Notes: a model not told the origin generated them from the sequence alone. A stretch of DNA of 64,000 bases from CAZBWP01 sp964630265 (GCA_964630265.1 CAZVRW010000013.1:4428-68427); one strand, 5' to 3'. Positions 43,782-53,212 are shown, numbered from the stretch's first letter. Made by a program: numbers and translations.

Positions 43782-44417
43782 CGTTGCGATCGCCGCGTCG
43801 AAGTCCCGGCCGAGGCGGATCAAGGCGGGAAGCTGCCAGGGCCGCCTGATCACCGCCATCGCCGCGATCCGCATTTGCGGCTGTCCAGCCGCGTCGACCG
43901 CCTGCGCCAGCCACGCCGGCATGGCGCGTCCCGCCGTGTCGGCGATGGCCCGAACCACGACAAAGGGGACGTCTGCAGCCTTCGCGACAAGGGCGACCCG
44001 GTGGCTCTCCATGTCGACAGACCATGCGCCGGTACGCCGGCGGAGGTCAGCCTTCTCGGCGGGGCGCAGTACCGGATCATCGGCACCCAGCAGCGGGGCC
44101 ACGTGCACGGAACACGCCGCTCCGCACCGTTCCACCAATCGTCGGCGCCAAAAATCGTCCGTTCGCAGCCGCGCGCCGTCGGTGGTGAGCACGACGTCGG
44201 CGAGGAGCAGATCCCCAGGCACCAAACAGGGATCGAGCCCGCCCGCGACGCCGAAGCTAACCAGCGCCCGACATCCCTGGCGGACCAGTCCTTCCGCGTG
44301 CCGCGCCGCGCGCTCCGGATCCGCGCCGGCACAGGCGACCCGCAGGGTGCCCGCCGTCACCTCCGCCTGAAGGCAGTCAGCCTCGCGCGCCAGGCCGGTG
44401 ATGACGCCGAGGCGCAC
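43728..44417 (-). CDS. hpnG: Adenosylhopane nucleosidase HpnG
   Basis: A protein of 229 residues of the nucleoside phosphorylase family. HpnG removes adenine from adenosylhopane, giving the ribosylhopane precursor. It starts with GTG at 44417, immediately after the shc stop (TGAGTG), so translation is likely coupled. SFGVAGGLDPCLVPGD and WSVDMESHRVALVA (the purine/ribose-binding motif) are typical of the family. The usual later Asp is in RAIADTAG. It is the last gene of the leftward hopanoid run, and its end overlaps hpnH. Confidence 0.92.
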   Translation of the reverse strand: MRLGVITGLAREADCLQAEVTAGTLRVACAGADPERAARHAEGLVRQGCRALVSFGVAGGLDPCLVPGDLLLADVVLTTDGARLRTDDFWRRRLVERCGAACSVHVAPLLGADDPVLRPAEKADLRRRTGAWSVDMESHRVALVAKAADVPFVVVRAIADTAGRAMPAWLAQAVDAAGQPQMRIAAMAVIRRPWQLPALIRLGRDFDAAIATLRRVAVDARPAFRLLAE

Positions 44418-46364
44418 TCAGATCCCGAAGCCGGGTCGACGCGCGTTGGCCTGTCGGAGATTGCGATAGCGGGCCAAGGCCCAGAGCGGAAAATACGCGC
44501 TGTATCCGTGGTAGCGAAGATAGAACACGCGCGGGAAGCCGACGGCGTTGTAGTACGCCTCGTGCCAGTTTCCGCCATCGCGCGGCGCGGTGGTCAAATG
44601 GTCGACGCCGCGCCGCACCGCCTCGCTGTCGACCTCGCCGGCCGCCATCAGGGCGAGCACGGCCCACGCCGTCTGCGTCGGCGTCCCCGCCTTGACCTCG
44701 TCGCGGCGATGCGACCAGTAGCTGGCGCAATCCTCGCCCCAGCTTCCGTCCGCCAGTTGACGCGCCTTGAGCCAGGCGACGGCGCGGCGAATGTAAGGCT
44801 CTTCCGGATCTTCGCCGACCGCATTGAGCGCCGACAGCACCGACCAAGTGCCGTAGATGTAATTGGTCCCCCAGCGACCGAACCAGGAGCCGTCCGCCTC
44901 TTGCTCCGCCTTGAGGAAGGCGACGGCGGCCGCGACCGACGGGTGCTCGCGATCGAGTCCCGCCTGCGCCAGCATGCCGAGGCAGCGCGCCGTTACGTCG
45001 GCGCTCGGCGGATCCAGCAGCGCGCCGTGATCGGCGAAGGGAATGTGGTTGAGGAAATAGTACTCATTGTTGGCGTCGAAGGCACCCCAGCCGCCGTTTC
45101 GGCTCTGCATGCCGAGCACCCACTCGATGCCACGGTCCACGGCTTCGCTGCTCCGACCGCCGTCCGCCCGATGCAGGCCCATCACCACCACGGCCGTGTC
45201 GTCGACATCGGGATAGTGGTCGTTGCGGTACTGGAACGGCCAGCCGCCGGGCCGAAGTTCCGCCGTGTGCGCGGCATAGTCGCCGACGACATCCAGCACC
45301 TGCCGGTCACGGAGCCAGGAACATGCCCTCCGCACGACCGGTTCATCGCCACCATGACCAGCCTCGAGCAGGCTGTGCAGGGCGAGACACGTATCCCACA
45401 CTGGCGACAGACACGGCTGGCAATAGGCCTCGTCGCTGCGCAGGACAAGCAACCGGTCGATGGCCCGGCGGGCGGTGACCACGTCCGGGTGATCCGCCGC
45501 GTAGCCCAGCGTTCGAAACGCCATCAGGGCATTGGCCATCGCCGGAAAGATCCCGCCGAGGCCGTCGTCGCCGTTCAGCCGCTCGCGAATGAAGGTCATG
45601 GCCTTGTTCGTCGCGTGGCGCTCCAGCGCTTTGGGCAACAGCCACTCGAACCGGCGGCCGATGCGGTCGGCGGCGAGAAAAACGTTGCCGAGCCAGTGCC
45701 CGGTCGGATTGGACAGATAGTCCCGGTGCCACTCGGGCGGCTCCGTGAACAACTCGCGGATGCCGACGCCGCGGGGGTTGCAAGCGCGCGCCCTATGCAC
45801 CGCGAGGACGAGCAGCGGCAGCATCACCGTTCGCGACCAATAGGACACCTTGTGGACGTGGAACGGCGCCCAGCGCGGCAGCAGCACCGTTTCGACGCGC
45901 ATGAACGGTGTGGCCCGCCACGGGACCTGTTCGAACAGCGCCAGGGTGAAGCGCGTGAAGACGTTGCTGCGCGCCGCCCCGCCCCGCGCCAGCACGGCCT
46001 CGCGCGCCCGGCGCATGTGCGGGGCCTCGGGATCGTCGCCCACCAGCTTCAGGGCGTAGTACGCCTTCACCGTCGCGCTGATGTCGCACTCGCCGTCGTA
46101 ATACAGGGGCCAGCCACCGTCGGCGCCCTGGGTGCGACGCAAATAGGCGGCAATCCGCTGTTCGGCAATGTCGTCGATCTCGCCCAGGAAGTGATTGAGC
46201 AGAACATACTCGGAGGGGATCGTGGCATCGGCCTCCAATTCGAACACCCAGTGCCCGTCGTCGGCCTGTCGACGAACCAGCCAGTCCGATGCTTCCGCGA
46301 TCACGCTGTCAATCGTGTCATATCCCGCATCGACCGTAGCCAACGCAGGCTGCGCATGTCCCAT
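44418..46364 (-). CDS. shc: Squalene-hopene cyclase
   Basis: A protein of 648 residues. Shc cyclises squalene to diploptene/diplopterol. The catalytic motif DVDD (in YPDVDDTAVVVM) is the DxDD acid, and several QW repeats are present (for example QSRNGGWGAFD and QEADGSWFGRWG). The ATG at 46364 has AGGG upstream. A GTG 72 bp earlier would give a longer, less conserved N-terminus. It is a soluble protein with a monotopic membrane patch in known structures. It is also called hpnF. Confidence 0.96.
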   Translation of the reverse strand: MGHAQPALATVDAGYDTIDSVIAEASDWLVRRQADDGHWVFELEADATIPSEYVLLNHFLGEIDDIAEQRIAAYLRRTQGADGGWPLYYDGECDISATVKAYYALKLVGDDPEAPHMRRAREAVLARGGAARSNVFTRFTLALFEQVPWRATPFMRVETVLLPRWAPFHVHKVSYWSRTVMLPLLVLAVHRARACNPRGVGIRELFTEPPEWHRDYLSNPTGHWLGNVFLAADRIGRRFEWLLPKALERHATNKAMTFIRERLNGDDGLGGIFPAMANALMAFRTLGYAADHPDVVTARRAIDRLLVLRSDEAYCQPCLSPVWDTCLALHSLLEAGHGGDEPVVRRACSWLRDRQVLDVVGDYAAHTAELRPGGWPFQYRNDHYPDVDDTAVVVMGLHRADGGRSSEAVDRGIEWVLGMQSRNGGWGAFDANNEYYFLNHIPFADHGALLDPPSADVTARCLGMLAQAGLDREHPSVAAAVAFLKAEQEADGSWFGRWGTNYIYGTWSVLSALNAVGEDPEEPYIRRAVAWLKARQLADGSWGEDCASYWSHRRDEVKAGTPTQTAWAVLALMAAGEVDSEAVRRGVDHLTTAPRDGGNWHEAYYNAVGFPRVFYLRYHGYSAYFPLWALARYRNLRQANARRPGFGI

Positions 46365-46443
46365 AGTCACACCCTGAAACCACCTGACTCGCCGCCGAAC
46401 TATCCCCGGAACGGCGACAACGAACGAACCGTGCACCTGCTTA

Positions 46444-46456
46444 GTGCTTGAAGCAC
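46444..46456. promoter_or_regulatory. Palindrome in the hpnE-shc gap
   Basis: GTGCTTGAAGCAC is a 13-bp inverted repeat (6-bp arms, one central base), about 80 bp before the shc start. A TTGACA is found on the minus strand at 46465-46470, overlapping the hpnE stop. Together they could form an internal promoter with an operator, but no good -10 box is seen. Confidence 0.35.
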
Positions 46457-46466
46457 AACCGCTTTG

Positions 46467-47723
46467 TCAAGACGTCGCAACAATTATCTCAAATGCGACG
46501 CGGCCCGAGCGTAGGCTTCCCTCGATCGTTGCCGGAAGCCCCGTAGCCGTCCAATCTCCGGACAGAAACAGATTGGACCAGCGGGTTTTCGCCGATGGCC
46601 GACGCGCGAGGTTGGCCGGCATCTGGGCGAACGTCGCGCGTTTTTCCTTGACGATGCGGCATCGCGGCAACGCTCCGCGCGGTTCTCCCAGGGCTTGGCA
46701 GACCTCGGTCCACATGCGTTCGGCAATCTCTTCCGCATCCGTGTCCACCAATGCATCGGCGGCGCTGACGGTCGTCGAGGCCACGTCTCCGCGCACGAAG
46801 AGCCACTGGCAGAGTCCGCCCACCAAGCCGAGCATGGATGGTTGGGCCCGCGGCGCGGCGAGCCGAAAATGACCGTTGACGATGGCGCGACTGCCGATCG
46901 GCACGGCCAGCCCGGGCACCAGGGCGGCCGCCGCCGCCGGTGGCACGGCCAGGACGGCCACATCGTCGGGCCGCATCGCTACCCGCTCGCCGCCGGCGAC
47001 GATGATCGCCGACAGGCGGTCCTCCTGCAGGACCAGTCCCCGGATACGGCGGCCCAGCACCACCGTGGCGCCGCGGGTCTCGAGACAGCGCAGCGCCGGT
47101 TCGACGAACGCAGCCCCCAGGCCATCGCGGGCGAGCAGCGGTCGGCACGCCGCTTCGCCGCGACCGAACGTCTCGCGCATCACCGTCCACAGCAGCGACG
47201 CCGCGCCCTCCTCTGGCTCGGCATTGAGCACCGCAACGGTCAGCGGCTCCCAGAAGCGCTCGGCCAGGACGCTCTTGCGGCCGAGACACGTGGCAACGGT
47301 GTCGCCCCCGCCGGCGAGCGCAAGACGCAAAGCCGAGAGATAGTCCATGGCCCGCGTACCGGGGACCCGGCGTTGTGCCGACAGGATCCACCAGGGAACG
47401 CGCCCCGGTCCGGGACGCACGGTCCAGCGCTCGCCAGTCCCCAGGTCGACGAACGGAAAGAGCGCGGTCGCCGGTCCGGCCAACGCGTCCCCTGCACCGA
47501 TCAACGCGAGGTAGGCGGCAACGTCCCGGTTGCCGCTGAGCACCAGGTGGTTGCCATTATCGATGCGCCGCTGCAGGATCGGGTCATCGAACGATCGGCA
47601 ACGGCCGCCCGGCTGCGCTGCGGCTTCCCAGACTATCACCTGCCGCCCGGCCGCCGCCGCCCGAACCGCGACCGACAGGCCAGCAAGGCCGGCGCCGATG
47701 ACGTGCACCCGGCCGTCGGACAC
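46467..47723 (-). CDS. hpnE: Hydroxysqualene dehydroxylase HpnE
   Basis: A protein of 418 residues. HpnE is an FAD flavoprotein that reduces hydroxysqualene to squalene. The FAD motif is VHVIGAGLAGLSVAVRAAAAGRQV with EAAAQPGGRCRS. Near the C-terminus NLFLSGDWTATGLPATIEGSLRSG is the second flavin-binding motif of the amine oxidase/desaturase family. The start is GTG at 47723, 3 bp after hpnD. With HpnC and HpnD it replaces the single squalene synthase of eukaryotes. Confidence 0.94.
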   Translation of the reverse strand: MSDGRVHVIGAGLAGLSVAVRAAAAGRQVIVWEAAAQPGGRCRSFDDPILQRRIDNGNHLVLSGNRDVAAYLALIGAGDALAGPATALFPFVDLGTGERWTVRPGPGRVPWWILSAQRRVPGTRAMDYLSALRLALAGGGDTVATCLGRKSVLAERFWEPLTVAVLNAEPEEGAASLLWTVMRETFGRGEAACRPLLARDGLGAAFVEPALRCLETRGATVVLGRRIRGLVLQEDRLSAIIVAGGERVAMRPDDVAVLAVPPAAAAALVPGLAVPIGSRAIVNGHFRLAAPRAQPSMLGLVGGLCQWLFVRGDVASTTVSAADALVDTDAEEIAERMWTEVCQALGEPRGALPRCRIVKEKRATFAQMPANLARRPSAKTRWSNLFLSGDWTATGLPATIEGSLRSGRVAFEIIVATS

Positions 47724-47726
47724 CGG

Positions 47727-48620
47727 CTAGAACAATCCGTACCGCACGGCGATCCACAACTTCTCCGGACGCGAGAGCGACACCGGTGCTTCGAGGCGCC
47801 GCCAGCCGCGCGCCATCAGACGCTCCAGCGTCCGTTGGTATACCTGCATCATCACCGCAGCGGGCCGCAGGGCGCGGCGATCGCCGGCGGCAAGCATCTC
47901 GCCCGCGGCGGCGAAGCGCTGGTGCGCGTCGCGCGCCAACCACGCACACACGTCGGCAATTCCAGGATGGCGGAGTACGGCCGCGGCATCACTCAGGTCC
48001 GCGATCCCCGCTTTCGCCAGCACCTCCGCCGGCAGATACAGCCGATCGCGGCGGGCGTCCTCTTCGAGATCCCGCAGAATGTTGGTGCGCTGCAAAGCAT
48101 TGCCCAGCGCATCGGCGAGACGATCGCCGAGGCCGTCCGGCGCCCCGAAGACACGCACCGACAGCCTTCCAACGGCGCAGGCCACCCGATCACAATAGAT
48201 GTCGAGCGTGGATTGATCGGGAATGCGCAGGGGTTCGACCGCATCCATTTCCATGCCGCGCAGGATCGCCTCGAAATCGGTTTTGCGGAGGGCGAAACGA
48301 TCGATCGGCTCGATCAGGGCGCGGGCCAAGCGGTGTCGCGGACGCCCGGCATACAGCTCATCCAGTTCGTGCTGCCATTCGGCGAGCTGCGCCTGCTTTC
48401 CATTCGCCCCGCCCTCGTCGTCGGCGATGTCGTCGACCTCCCGGCAGAAGGCGTAAACGGCGAACATGGCCCGACGCTTCGCCTCGGGCTGCAGCCGCAT
48501 GGCCCAGTAGAAGGACGTTCCCGATCGCCCCACCAGATCGTCGACGTAGGCCTGATCGTCCGCCGCCGCCACCGCTGCGGCGGCCTGAACATGGCCGGTG
48601 CGAGGGGTGGCGATGCTCAT
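47727..48620 (-). CDS. hpnD: Presqualene diphosphate synthase HpnD
   Basis: A protein of 297 residues. HpnD condenses two farnesyl diphosphates to presqualene diphosphate. The aspartate-rich motifs are FCREVDDIADD and NILRDLEEDARRDRLYLP. SFYWAMRLQPEAKRRAMFAVYAF is typical of the trans-isoprenyl head-to-head family. The start ATG overlaps the TGA of hpnB (ATGA). Confidence 0.95.
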   Translation of the reverse strand: MSIATPRTGHVQAAAAVAAADDQAYVDDLVGRSGTSFYWAMRLQPEAKRRAMFAVYAFCREVDDIADDEGGANGKQAQLAEWQHELDELYAGRPRHRLARALIEPIDRFALRKTDFEAILRGMEMDAVEPLRIPDQSTLDIYCDRVACAVGRLSVRVFGAPDGLGDRLADALGNALQRTNILRDLEEDARRDRLYLPAEVLAKAGIADLSDAAAVLRHPGIADVCAWLARDAHQRFAAAGEMLAAGDRRALRPAAVMMQVYQRTLERLMARGWRRLEAPVSLSRPEKLWIAVRYGLF

Positions 48621-49777
48621 CCGCTCGCCTCGCCCGGTCGCGTGTAGTGGCGCCCCTTCCAGCCGCCGCCGGCGCCCGCGCCGTGGCGACGCGCCGAATC
48701 AAGGGTCATCGCCGAATACAGAATGCCGGCCACGGGAAGCACGAACCCCCAGGTGACCGGCTCGGCGTAAAGTCTGGCTGTCGGCACAGCGAGTGCCGCC
48801 ATCAGCAGCCAAGCCAATGCACCGGCGGCAACAGCCGGCCAGTCGCCGGCGGCAGTCCCGACGATGACCGCGAACGGCGGCAAAGCATAAAGCATGACCA
48901 TGCCGATGACGGTTCCCAGCAGCAGAACGGGGGAATGGCGAAGCTGGGTATAGGCGGTTCGCACCACCATGCGCCAGATATCCGCGAGGTCAGTATACGG
49001 TCGCAGGCTGCGCGTGTGCGTCGCCAAGCCGAGCCAGATCCTCCCGCGCGCCTTGAGCGCGGCGGCCAACGCGCAGTCGTCGATGAGGCGATCACGGATG
49101 ATCGTCAGCCCGCCCGCTCGCGCCAGCGCCGACCGCCGGACGAGCATGCAACCGCCGGCGGCGGCCGCCGTGCGACGCCCAGCATCGGCCACCCAACGGA
49201 ACGGATAGAGTTTCTGGAAGAAGAACACGAAGGCCGGAATCAGTAGCCGCTCCCAGGCGCCCTGGCACCGCAACCTGACCATCAGGGAAACGAGGTCCAG
49301 CTCCGCTGTCTCGCCCATGGCGACGAGGCGACGGACGCTGCGAGGGTCGTGTTCGATGTCGGCATCGGTCAGCAGCACCCAGCGTGCGTTCGGGTGGGTT
49401 CGCTCGGCGCGGGCGAGCCCCTGCGATTGTGCCCAAACCTTGCCGACCCAGCCCGCTGGCAGCGCCGCGCCCCGCACCACCTCGACCCCAGCGTCAGCCG
49501 CGTGCGCCGCCGCGGCAGTGCCGTCGCGGCTTTCATCGTCGACGACGATGACCGAGAGCCGTCCCGGATACTCCTGGGCGCCGAGCGAGGCGATGGCGCG
49601 CCCGATCGTCTCGGCCTCGTCGCGCGCCGGGATGATCGCGACCACCTCCGGCCAAGCGGGCGGCGGCGGCAGATCCGGCGGCAACCGACTGTCGCAACGC
49701 CAGAAACCCCCGCGGAACAGCGCCAGCCACAGCCAGGCAAGACATGAGACGGCGGCAAGGGCGACGGGGGCGGTCAT
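48617..49777 (-). CDS. hpnB: Hopanoid-associated glycosyltransferase HpnB
   Basis: A protein of 386 residues. The central part is a family 2 glycosyltransferase: VVAIIPARDEAETIGRAIASL, IVVDDESRDGT and LLTDADI give the nucleotide-sugar and DxD sites. It has a membrane helix at the N-terminus and about three at the C-terminus (VLLLGTVIGMVMLYALPPF, PAVAAGALAWLLMAALAVP, and VTWGFVLPVAGILYSA). The family is found in hopanoid operons and may glycosylate hopanoids; this is not settled. It sits between hpnC and hpnD. Confidence 0.88.
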   Translation of the reverse strand: MTAPVALAAVSCLAWLWLALFRGGFWRCDSRLPPDLPPPPAWPEVVAIIPARDEAETIGRAIASLGAQEYPGRLSVIVVDDESRDGTAAAAHAADAGVEVVRGAALPAGWVGKVWAQSQGLARAERTHPNARWVLLTDADIEHDPRSVRRLVAMGETAELDLVSLMVRLRCQGAWERLLIPAFVFFFQKLYPFRWVADAGRRTAAAAGGCMLVRRSALARAGGLTIIRDRLIDDCALAAALKARGRIWLGLATHTRSLRPYTDLADIWRMVVRTAYTQLRHSPVLLLGTVIGMVMLYALPPFAVIVGTAAGDWPAVAAGALAWLLMAALAVPTARLYAEPVTWGFVLPVAGILYSAMTLDSARRHGAGAGGGWKGRHYTRPGEASG

Positions 49778-49780
49778 TGT

Positions 49781-50632
49781 TCAGAACACCCCGAGCACCG
49801 CGCCTCGCGTGACGCACATGGCGTAGTCGAGCTTGTTGAGCGCGATCCGCCGGGCCAGGGGATCTCCCCGCCGCAGGCGGCCGGCGAGCGTGCGAGCGGT
49901 CTCCAGAATGGCGCCCGCTTCCATTGCCAAACGGCGGTCGGTCAAGTCGCCCGGCAACGAGGCGGCTTCCAGCAACAGGGCATCGACACCGTCGAGACAC
50001 CGATCGAGCACGCGGCGGAGCCCGTCCGTCACGCGCGGCTGGTCCAGGTCGGCAACCCCCGTTCCTTCCGTCGCCATCCAGGTCATCGGCAGGTAGACCC
50101 GATCCAGCGTTCGGTAATCGTCCTGACAGTCCTGCAGATGGTTGATGATCTGCAGGGCCTTGCACAGGGCATCGGCCGAACCGTAGCCGTTCCGCGATCC
50201 GCCATGCAGATCGAGCAGAAAACGGCCGACGGGAGCCGCCGAGCGGTCGCAATAATCGATCAATTCCGCCCAACTTTGATAGCGGGGCTTGATCGCATCC
50301 TGTTTGAAGGCATCGAGCAGATCGCGACAATGGCGCAGCGTGATCCCGGTTTCGTCGAGGCACTGGCGCATCGCCACGGCCGCCTCGTAGCCCGGCGCGG
50401 CGGTGGCAGGATCGGCAATGACGCGCTCGAAGGCATCGAGGCGACGCAGCTTTTCCGCAGCCTCAAGCTTCGGGGAATCGGCGATGTCATCAATGGTGCG
50501 GGCGAACTCATAGAATACGGCGACGTGCGGGCGGAGATGGGCGGGCAACAGCCATGAGCCGACGGGAAAGTTTTCGTAAGCGGCATCCTTGCCGGACGGC
50601 GCCGCGACGAGGCTGGTGGCGTTGGAGGTCAT
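49781..50632 (-). CDS. hpnC: Hydroxysqualene synthase HpnC
   Basis: A protein of 283 residues. HpnC converts presqualene diphosphate to hydroxysqualene. It is a squalene/phytoene synthase homologue with FARTIDDIADSP and INHLQDCQDDYRTLDRVYLP as its two Asp-rich motifs. The start ENFPVGSWLLPAHLRPHVAVFYEF is typical of HpnC. The ATG at 50632 is preceded by a GTG one codon earlier. It lies 28 bp after hpnM and 3 bp before hpnB. Confidence 0.94.
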   Translation of the reverse strand: MTSNATSLVAAPSGKDAAYENFPVGSWLLPAHLRPHVAVFYEFARTIDDIADSPKLEAAEKLRRLDAFERVIADPATAAPGYEAAVAMRQCLDETGITLRHCRDLLDAFKQDAIKPRYQSWAELIDYCDRSAAPVGRFLLDLHGGSRNGYGSADALCKALQIINHLQDCQDDYRTLDRVYLPMTWMATEGTGVADLDQPRVTDGLRRVLDRCLDGVDALLLEAASLPGDLTDRRLAMEAGAILETARTLAGRLRRGDPLARRIALNKLDYAMCVTRGAVLGVF

Positions 50633-50660
50633 CACATCCCGCGGTGCGTTCGGAAGCGGC

Positions 50661-51332
50661 CTAGCGGCCGTCCTCCACCATCCGCCGCATCTCGGCCAAC
50701 AGCCCGCTAATCTTTCCGCCGCTGCGGCGAATCACCGATCCGAACTCGGACCGTTGGGTTTGCCCCATGCTGACGCCTTCGACGATGACGTCGACGATCT
50801 TCAGCCCATCGTCGTAGGCGCGCACGCGCCAGCCGACATTGACCGGCTCCAGCCCCTCGGGGTGAACGATCTGTGAGTCGACGAGGATGTCCCCTCCGCC
50901 GCTGCTGGTGAAGGCGCGGCCGACCGCCAGGGTCTCACCCGAATAGCGCTCGAAGCGCCGCACATAGGTTGACACGATCATCTCTTCGAACAGGTCCAGG
51001 TATTCGGCACGCTCCTCCGGCGTTGCCTGGGCCCAGTAGCGTCCGAGCACCCATTCGCCGATGTCCTTCACGGCAAAATTCTCATTGAAGAGCATCCGGA
51101 ATCGCTCGACCTTTTCGGCGCGCGTCGCGTTACCGGTGGTCAACGCCTCGACTGCGTCGGCGGCGAGACCCTCGATGAACGCCCGGGCGCGATCCTCAGC
51201 CGGCGCGGCGGTCGCCAGCCGCGGCAAACCGAGGCTAGCTCCGAACGCCGCGACGGCGAGGGCCACGGCGATGACGACGACGCAGCGCCGCGAGGCGCGT
51301 TGAACGGTGGCGGCGAAGAGATGCCGAGTCAT
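50661..51332 (-). CDS. hpnM: Hopanoid-associated MlaC-like protein HpnM
   Basis: A protein of 223 residues and the first gene of the leftward hopanoid run. A hydrophobic signal segment (CVVVIAVALAVAAFGASLG) is followed by the Ttg2/MlaC fold: RFRMLFNENFAVKDIGEWVLGRYWAQATPEERAEYLDLFEEMIVSTYVRRFERYSGE and GLKIVDVIVEGVSMGQTQRSEF. By position it is HpnM, thought to help move hopanoids or lipids through the periplasm, possibly with HpnN. The ATG at 51332 was chosen; 19 more codons are open upstream. Confidence 0.88.
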   Translation of the reverse strand: MTRHLFAATVQRASRRCVVVIAVALAVAAFGASLGLPRLATAAPAEDRARAFIEGLAADAVEALTTGNATRAEKVERFRMLFNENFAVKDIGEWVLGRYWAQATPEERAEYLDLFEEMIVSTYVRRFERYSGETLAVGRAFTSSGGGDILVDSQIVHPEGLEPVNVGWRVRAYDDGLKIVDVIVEGVSMGQTQRSEFGSVIRRSGGKISGLLAEMRRMVEDGR

Positions 51333-51511
51333 GAGATCCGCTGTGCGTTGGGGACAGGCCGTGCGCACACGCCCTGCCTCGGACCACACTGCCGATCGTC
51401 ACCCGGAAATCAAGCGCCGTTTGCATCCGCCGTGGACGAATGCGCGGTTGCGCAGCGCACCTGCGTCTGAAACAAGGTTGCGTCGCTGGTCAATCGGAGG
51501 CTGCCGCGCCT

Positions 51512-52153
51512 GTGCCTGACGTTGAAACGATCGAAAAGACGACGGTCTACCAGGGCTATTTCAGGATCGACCGGCACGTGCTGCGGCATCGCCGGTTCGA
51601 TGGCGGCTGGACCGAGCCAATCACCCGCGAGGTGTTCGAGCGCGGCCATGCCGCGGCGGTGCTCCTCTATGATCCGGACCTCGACCAGCTGGTTCTGATC
51701 GAGCAGTTTCGCATCGGCGTTCTCGCTGCCGCTGATGCGCCCGAGGTGGCCGAGACGTTTTCCCCGTGGCTGATCGAGATCGTCGCCGGCATCATCGATG
51801 AAGGAGAAACGCCGGAGGCCGTGGTGCGCCGTGAAGCCAAGGAGGAAGCCGGCTGCACCGTCGGTGCGCTGGAGCCGGCATGCATGATGTTCGCGAGTCC
51901 GGGCGCCGCCAGCGAAACCATCCGGATCTTTTGCGGATGCGTCGACGCGGCGCACGCCGGCGGTATCCACGGCCTCGCCCACGAGCACGAGGACATCCGC
52001 GTTTTCCCGGTTGCACCCGAAGAAGCGTTCCGACGTCTCGACGCGGGCGAGGTGATTAACGCCACGGCAATGGTCGCGCTCCACTGGTTTCGGGTCAATC
52101 ACGCCCGCATCCACGCGCAGTGGCGACCGGCGGATAGCGGGAGTGCGGGTTGA
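51512..52153 (+). CDS. nudF: ADP-ribose pyrophosphatase-like Nudix hydrolase
   Basis: A protein of about 213 residues from the GTG at 51512 (GGAGG 11 bp upstream); an ATG at 51440 would add 24 residues. The full Nudix box GIIDEGETPEAVVRREAKEEAG is present, preceded by VLIEQFRIGVL and followed by MMFASPGAASETIRIF, all typical of NudF. It cleaves ADP-ribose to AMP and ribose 5-phosphate. It starts the rightward cysK group but is separated from cysK by 57 bp. Confidence 0.88.
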   Translation: MPDVETIEKTTVYQGYFRIDRHVLRHRRFDGGWTEPITREVFERGHAAAVLLYDPDLDQLVLIEQFRIGVLAAADAPEVAETFSPWLIEIVAGIIDEGETPEAVVRREAKEEAGCTVGALEPACMMFASPGAASETIRIFCGCVDAAHAGGIHGLAHEHEDIRVFPVAPEEAFRRLDAGEVINATAMVALHWFRVNHARIHAQWRPADSGSAG

Positions 52154-52210
52154 TCGGCGCACCCCTGGCCGGTAGTCTCGACGATTGCTTGCAAGACACG
52201 AGCGTACGCC

Positions 52211-53212
52211 ATGAACGTCCGTGACGGCTTCCTCGATGCCATCGGCAACACGCCGCTGATCCGATTGCGCGCCGCTTCGGAAGCCACCGGATGCACGATC
52301 CTGGGCAAGGCGGAGTTCCTCAATCCCGGCAGCTCCGTTAAGGATCGCGCCGCGAAATACATCGTTCTCGATGCCGAGGCGCGCGGTCTCCTGCGGCCCG
52401 GCGGTGTCATCGTCGAGGGCACCGCCGGCAATACCGGCATCGGGCTCACCCTCGTCGGCAACGCCCGCGGCTATCGCACGGTCATCGTCATCCCCGAAAC
52501 CCAGAGCCAAGAAAAGAAAGACATGCTACGGCTCTGTGGCGCCGAGGTGCGGGAAGTGCCGGCAGTGCCCTACAAGGATCCCAACAATTACGTGAAGATT
52601 TCCGGTCGCCTTGCCGACGAATTGGCGAAGTTTGAGCCGAACGGCGCCATCTGGGCCAACCAGTTCGACAACACCGCCAATCGCCGGGGTCACATGGAGA
52701 GCACCGGTCCCGAGATCTGGGAGCAGACGGACGGCAAGGTGGACGGCTTCGTCTGTGCCGTCGGCACCGGCGGCACCCTCGCCGGCGTCGGCATGGCGTT
52801 GAAGGAGCGCAACCCGAACGTCGCCATCGGACTCGCCGACCCGATGGGCGCGGCGCTCTACAACTGGTACACCCATGGCGAGATGAAGGCCGAGGGAACC
52901 TCAATCACCGAGGGCATCGGCCAGGGACGCATCACCGCCAATCTCGAGGGCGCGCGCATCGACCACGCCTACCAGATCACCGACGCGGAAGCGCTGCCCA
53001 TCGTCTTCGACATGTTGCAACATGAGGGATTATGTCTCGGGGCATCGAGCGGCATCAACGTTGCCGGAGCCATCCGGCTGGCCCGTGAACTCGGGCCCGG
53101 CCACCTCATCGTCACCATTCTCTGCGATTTCGGCACACGCTATCAAAGCCGGCTCTTCAATCCTCAGTTCCTGCGCGAGAAGGGGCTGCCAACGCCCTCG
53201 TGGCTCTCGTGA
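52211..53212 (+). CDS. cysK: Cysteine synthase A-like PLP enzyme
   Basis: A protein of 333 residues. It makes cysteine from O-acetylserine and sulphide. The PLP Lys is in NPGSSVKDRAA, the substrate loop in EGTAGNTGIGLT, and the phosphate loop in GTGGTLAG. ETQSQEKKDMLRLCGAEVREVP and LGASSGINVAGAI agree. The chain is about 20 residues longer than E. coli CysK and keeps a variant RRGHMESTGPEIW. It is linked to sseA by a GTGA overlap. Confidence 0.93.
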   Translation: MNVRDGFLDAIGNTPLIRLRAASEATGCTILGKAEFLNPGSSVKDRAAKYIVLDAEARGLLRPGGVIVEGTAGNTGIGLTLVGNARGYRTVIVIPETQSQEKKDMLRLCGAEVREVPAVPYKDPNNYVKISGRLADELAKFEPNGAIWANQFDNTANRRGHMESTGPEIWEQTDGKVDGFVCAVGTGGTLAGVGMALKERNPNVAIGLADPMGAALYNWYTHGEMKAEGTSITEGIGQGRITANLEGARIDHAYQITDAEALPIVFDMLQHEGLCLGASSGINVAGAIRLARELGPGHLIVTILCDFGTRYQSRLFNPQFLREKGLPTPSWLS

